64,000 bases of DNA from Burkholderiales bacterium 67-32 (GTDB lineage: Bacteria > Pseudomonadota > Gammaproteobacteria > Burkholderiales > Burkholderiaceae_B), in the NCBI GenBank assembly GCA_001898625.1, contig MKUP01000026.1:248001-312000 (forward strand). The letters are read 5' to 3'. This document shows, in pieces, positions 61,162-64,000 of the stretch. The position numbers and the translations under genes are program-made. The notes beneath the pieces were generated by a model. It searched no databases and was not told where the DNA came from. It saw only the letters and a list, made by a program, of their open reading frames with translations. Position 1 is the first letter of the stretch. The number at the start of each line of letters is the position of its first letter.

Positions 61162-62343
61162 TCAGGCCGGCGTTTCCAGCGTGAAGTAGAAGGTCGCGCC
61201 TTGTCCGGGCGCGCTTTCGGCCCAGATCTGTCCGCCATGGCGGTTGATGATGCGGCGGACGGTGGCCAGGCCGACGCCCGTGCCGGGAAAGTCGCTGGCG
61301 CGATGGAAGCGCTGGAAGGCGCCGAACATGCGTTCGGCGTTCTGCGCGTCGAAGCCGGCGCCGTTGTCGCGCACGAAATAGATGGTGCTGTTGCCGCGCA
61401 GCAGGCTGCCGAACTGGATGTGCGCCTCGGCGCGTTCGCCGGTGAATTTCCAGGCATTGCCCAGCAGGTTGTCCAGCACGATGCGCATCAGTCCGGCATC
61501 GCATTCGGCCAGGGCCGAGGTGGGCAGTTCTTCCTCGACCTGGCGGTCGGGCTGGCTGCGGCGCAGGTTGGCCAGGGCTTCGCGCGCGAGGGCGGCCAGG
61601 TCCACCTGGGCCTTGAGCAAGCTGCTCTGGTTGATGCGGGCGAGCTGCAGCAGGTCGCCGATCAGGTTTTCCATGCGCTGCGCGTTGTCCACGATGTGCC
61701 GCAGGTGCTTGGAGTCGGTCTCGTCCGCCTGGCCGGCCAGCCCGCGCTCGAGCAGCCCGGCGAAGCCCGCGATCTGCCGCAGCGGCGCGCGCAGGTCGTG
61801 GGAGACGGAGTACGAGAAGGCTTCCAATTCCTCGTTGATCACGCTCAGCAGGTGGGTGCGCTGGGCCACCCGCTTTTCGAGTTCGTTCTGGATGCGGCGC
61901 GCGGCCTCCTGCTGCTCCATGTGCTGCGTGATGTCCTGGGCGTAGCCGGAGACGGCGATCGATTCGCCCTCGTCGTTGCACAGGCAGCTCATCTGGATCT
62001 CGAACCAGCGTGGTTCGCCGTTCACCGTCCAGATCTGCTCGAAGCGCTTGCGTGCGCGGGATTCGAGCAATTGCCGGTGGCGCAGCGCGTGGACGCGCGC
62101 GATCGAGGGCGGCATGAGTTCTTCCATGGCCTTGCCCAGGCAGTCCGCCGCCCGGGGGAGGCCGAGCATGTCGGCGTAGGCTTGGGAGACGTATCGGTAC
62201 CGGCCGTCCCGATCCACGACCCAGGTGGCGACGGGGAGCGATTCCAGCGCGGCTTCCAGCAGGGCATGGTCGTTTCCGGCCAAACTCGTTGCTTGCTGGA
62301 TTGGTGGAATCGCGTTTCGCATTTGCGTGTTTAAATGAAACAA
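61162..62343 (-). CDS. Orphan PAS-domain sensor histidine kinase
   Basis: This 393-residue soluble kinase has an N-terminal PAS domain at about 25-140 (LPVATWVVDRDGRYRYVSQA). After a short coiled linker, the H-box is FSYSVSHDLRAPLRQIAGFA at about 175-195, of the phytochrome-like HisKA type. The ATPase boxes LDNLLGNAWKFT and DNGAGFD are intact. There is no membrane segment and no response regulator next to it. It sits between fliC and flhDC on the opposite strand to flhDC, so it may feed an intracellular signal into flagellar control, but no partner is visible in the window. Confidence 0.9.
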   Translation of the reverse strand: MFHLNTQMRNAIPPIQQATSLAGNDHALLEAALESLPVATWVVDRDGRYRYVSQAYADMLGLPRAADCLGKAMEELMPPSIARVHALRHRQLLESRARKRFEQIWTVNGEPRWFEIQMSCLCNDEGESIAVSGYAQDITQHMEQQEAARRIQNELEKRVAQRTHLLSVINEELEAFSYSVSHDLRAPLRQIAGFAGLLERGLAGQADETDSKHLRHIVDNAQRMENLIGDLLQLARINQSSLLKAQVDLAALAREALANLRRSQPDRQVEEELPTSALAECDAGLMRIVLDNLLGNAWKFTGERAEAHIQFGSLLRGNSTIYFVRDNGAGFDAQNAERMFGAFQRFHRASDFPGTGVGLATVRRIINRHGGQIWAESAPGQGATFYFTLETPA

Positions 62344-62357
62344 GTGATACAGAATTT

Positions 62358-62374
62358 GTAAGAAAAATTCTTAC
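62358..62374. promoter_or_regulatory. Palindrome GTAAGAA-AAA-TTCTTAC upstream of flhD
   Basis: A perfect 7-base inverted repeat with a 3-base spacer lies in the 202-base region between the kinase and flhD. Its half-site resembles the BvgA heptamer TTTC(C/T)TA, so a Bvg-type repressor site is possible. Inference from pattern only. Confidence 0.45.
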
Positions 62375-62545
62375 ACACGAAGTTTACCTAAGCAGACGCG
62401 AAATCCAGCGGGGTTCCGATGCCAATTTGGTAACAAGTGTCCAATAATTTACATATTGAATTGGTCCCTGTGTCAAAGGAAAAAGCTTGGCCGGGGTGCT
62501 CTGTTTTTCCATCCCGTTTGCGGGATTACCCTGAAAGGAATCGCG

Positions 62546-62923
62546 ATGACTCAAGTTTGCGACGTGGTCGATGTGGATGTGTCGGCTCCCCAGGCCGAAT
62601 CTTCCTCCATGTCCCGGCTGAGCGAAGAGATCCGCGATGCCAACCTGACTTACCTGATGCTGGCCCAGCAGATGCTGCGCGTCGATCGCAGCGAGGCGCT
62701 CTACCGTCTGGGCATCACCAGCGAGGTGGCCGACATCCTTTCGTCGCTGACCACGGCCCAGTTGCTGAAGATCGCCGGCTCGAGCATGCTGCTCGCCCGC
62801 TTCCGCTTCGACGACTCGCTGGTCTGGAATCTGCTGTCCTCGCCCAAGCGCGACGACGTTTCCCCCCGCATCCATGCCGCCATCCTGATGGCCGGACGCA
62901 CCGCCGCGATGGCCGCTTCCTGA
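62546..62923 (+). CDS. flhD: Flagellar master regulator FlhD
   Basis: This 125-residue protein forms the FlhD4C2 activator of class 2 flagellar genes. The core EEIRDANLTYLMLAQQMLRV, DRSEALYRLGITSEVADILS and TTAQLLKIAGSSMLLARFRF matches the family. The N-terminal extension of about 30 residues is longer than in E. coli. The start at 62546 follows AAAGGAA. It lies 36 bases before flhC in the same operon. It corresponds to FrlA of Bordetella. Confidence 0.95.
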   Translation: MTQVCDVVDVDVSAPQAESSSMSRLSEEIRDANLTYLMLAQQMLRVDRSEALYRLGITSEVADILSSLTTAQLLKIAGSSMLLARFRFDDSLVWNLLSSPKRDDVSPRIHAAILMAGRTAAMAAS

Positions 62924-62959
62924 GCCGCGTCATGTCCTGCAGCAGTATCCGGGGGCCGC

Positions 62960-63517
62960 ATGGTCCGCGCTAAGAGTGTCCTGTCCGAGGCGCGCCAGAT
63001 CGAGATCGCCTCCGAATTGATCCGCCTCGATGCCCGCCTGCAGGTGCTCGAGGCGGAAGTCCAGTTGTCGCGCGAGCGTCTGCTGCGCCTGTACCGCGAA
63101 ATCCGCGGAAAATCGCCGCCCAAGGGCATGCTGCCGTTCTCCACGGACTGGTTCATGACCTGGCAGCCCAACATCCATGCCTCGCTGTTCATGAACATCC
63201 ACCGCCATCAGGTGGGCCTGGACGACGCGACGGCGGTCGAGGCGCTGATCCGCGCCTATCGCCTGTACCGGGAGCAGATCGGCCAGCTGGGCCTGCCCGA
63301 GGTCCTGTCGATCACGCGGGCCTGGCGCCTGACGCGGTTCTTCGATGCCGGCATGCTGGGCATGACGGCCTGCACCAGTTGCGGCGGCGAATTCGTCACC
63401 CATACTTTCGAACTGGCTCATCAGTACGTCTGCGGGCTTTGCCACATGCCGTCTCGAGCCGGCAAGACCCGGCGCACGGCCAACGCGGCGGAAGTCGCCA
63501 AGGCCGCACCCCGCTGA
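62960..63517 (+). CDS. flhC: Flagellar master regulator FlhC
   Basis: This 185-residue DNA-binding partner of FlhD has zinc cysteines visible in the C-terminal half: ACTSCGGEF then QYVCGLC. The N-terminal helix region includes ARQIEIASELIRLDARLQVL and FSTDWFMTWQPNIHASLFMN, typical of FlhC. Last in the flhDC operon; the 255-base gap to motA holds a sigma-28-like promoter and the second REP-like element. Confidence 0.96.
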   Translation: MVRAKSVLSEARQIEIASELIRLDARLQVLEAEVQLSRERLLRLYREIRGKSPPKGMLPFSTDWFMTWQPNIHASLFMNIHRHQVGLDDATAVEALIRAYRLYREQIGQLGLPEVLSITRAWRLTRFFDAGMLGMTACTSCGGEFVTHTFELAHQYVCGLCHMPSRAGKTRRTANAAEVAKAAPR

Positions 63518-63541
63518 TGTGGGCCACGAGAGCTTCCGCTC

Positions 63542-63568
63542 TCAAGTTTTGTTTTTGCCGGTCGAAAA
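63542..63568 (+). promoter_or_regulatory. Sigma-28 promoter upstream of motA
   Basis: TCAAGTTT is followed, with 15 bases after TCAA, by GTCGAAAA, matching six of eight bases of GCCGATAA. It lies about 205 bases before the motA ATG, just after the flhC stop. Confidence 0.6.
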
Positions 63569-63679
63569 CCCGTTCATGGCTTCGCGCAATGTGCCACCGA
63601 AGCCCGATTGCCCCACGCACGTCAGTCCCCCAGATTCCTGGCCCGGCAAGGCCCCGATGCTCCGCATCGAGCCCCCCTG

Positions 63680-63762
63680 CCCAGACCCAGGATGCGGAGG
63701 ATCCGGCTCCGCCGGTCCACCCGCATCGCCCCCTGGGGGGCGCGCGAAGCGCGTAGGGGGGG
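63680..63762. repeat. Interspersed REP-like element, copy 2 (upstream of motA)
   Basis: This is an 83-base direct copy of 52664-52746, differing at one base (63725 A for 52709 G). It lies between the motA promoter and the motA ATG, so it would be transcribed in the motA leader with two hairpins. Confidence 0.9.
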
Positions 63763-63772
63763 ACCTCATCCA

Positions 63773-64000
63773 ATGCTTGTCATCATCGGCTACATCATCG
63801 TTGGGGCGTCCGTGCTGGGGGGGTATGCCATGCATGGCGGCTCGCTGGGCGCGCTGTTCCAGCCGTTCGAACTGATCATCATCGCTGGCGCGGCCTTCGG
63901 TGCGTTCGTGTGCGGCAATTCCAGCAAGGTGGTGCGGGCGACCTTGCGGGCATTGCCGACCACGCTGCACGGCTCGCGTTTCACCAAGCAGCGCTACCTC
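63773..64000 (+). CDS. motA: Flagellar stator protein MotA, 3' end beyond window
   Basis: The first 76 residues of the proton-conducting stator subunit are visible. The opening MLVIIGYIIVGASVLGGYAM forms TM1, and LGALFQPFELIIIAGAAFGA forms TM2, with the start of the cytoplasmic domain after it (LPTTLHGSRFTKQRYL). The start ATG is 11 bases after the REP-like repeat with little of a ribosome site visible. motB would be expected downstream, outside the window. Confidence 0.93.
   Translation, partial: MLVIIGYIIVGASVLGGYAMHGGSLGALFQPFELIIIAGAAFGAFVCGNSSKVVRATLRALPTTLHGSRFTKQRYL

Overview
The window is a GC-rich (roughly two-thirds G+C) chromosomal segment from a betaproteobacterium of the Alcaligenaceae, most likely Bordetella or a close relative such as Achromobacter. 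The grounds are two Bug (TctC-like) solute-binding proteins, an FlhDC-led flagellar cluster with a fliC / PAS-kinase / flhDC / motA end, a tonB-exbB-exbD locus and a TctDE-type two-component system. No insertion sequence, prophage, CRISPR array or integrase was seen. The species call is inference from gene content and no database was searched.

Layout. 1-8.9 kb: end of a SucC-like gene plus a SucD-like gene, then a LysR regulator divergent from a catabolic operon (Bug protein, HyuA, fumarylacetoacetate-hydrolase-family enzyme, HyuB). 8.9-15.2 kb: a minus-strand operon (2-hydroxychromene-2-carboxylate-isomerase-like protein, aldehyde dehydrogenase, Bug protein, choline-sulfatase-like enzyme, NIPSNAP protein) divergent from its own LysR gene. 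15.2-20.4 kb: purN, an RsmB-type rRNA methyltransferase, an acyl desaturase and an MFS exporter. 20.4-27.0 kb: a LysR regulator and a five-gene operon matching the itaconate degradation locus of Pseudomonas aeruginosa (hydratase, acyl-CoA dehydrogenase, MmgE/PrpD, CoA-transferase, CitE-type lyase). 27.0-28.7 kb: rpmB-rpmG and a TetR gene with a perfect palindromic operator. 28.7-34.5 kb: a TRAP transporter with a cyclase-family hydrolase, a BKACE enzyme and an SMP-30-type lactonase. 34.5-38.1 kb: radC, an SlpA-type FKBP, ispH, maiA, tRNA-Thr(CGT) and a two-gene zinc-ribbon unit. 38.2-43.4 kb: a tandem universal stress protein, tonB-exbB-exbD and a TctDE-like pair.

43.4-64.0 kb: one face of the flagellar regulon. 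The minus-strand run fliF-G-H-I-J-K-L-M-N-O-P-Q-R encodes the MS ring, switch, export ATPase and export gate. Divergent fliE follows, then a small block with an FlhB C-domain paralog, a second FliK-like protein, fliT, fliS, fliD and flaG, then fliC. A soluble PAS-histidine kinase lies between fliC and the master regulator genes flhD-flhC, and motA runs off the end. Sigma-28-like promoters are visible before fliC, flaG, fliS and motA, as expected for late genes under FlhDC then FliA.

The catabolic part of the window (1-34.5 kb) looks like four transporter/enzyme modules, each with its own regulator. The itaconate operon has a clear known counterpart. The TRAP/BKACE, Hyu/FAH and sulfatase modules have recognisable families but no assigned substrate, and are the best candidates here for undescribed pathways. 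Only one gap exceeds 300 bases (27509-27960); it holds the rpmBG promoter, a long leader and the TetR operator.
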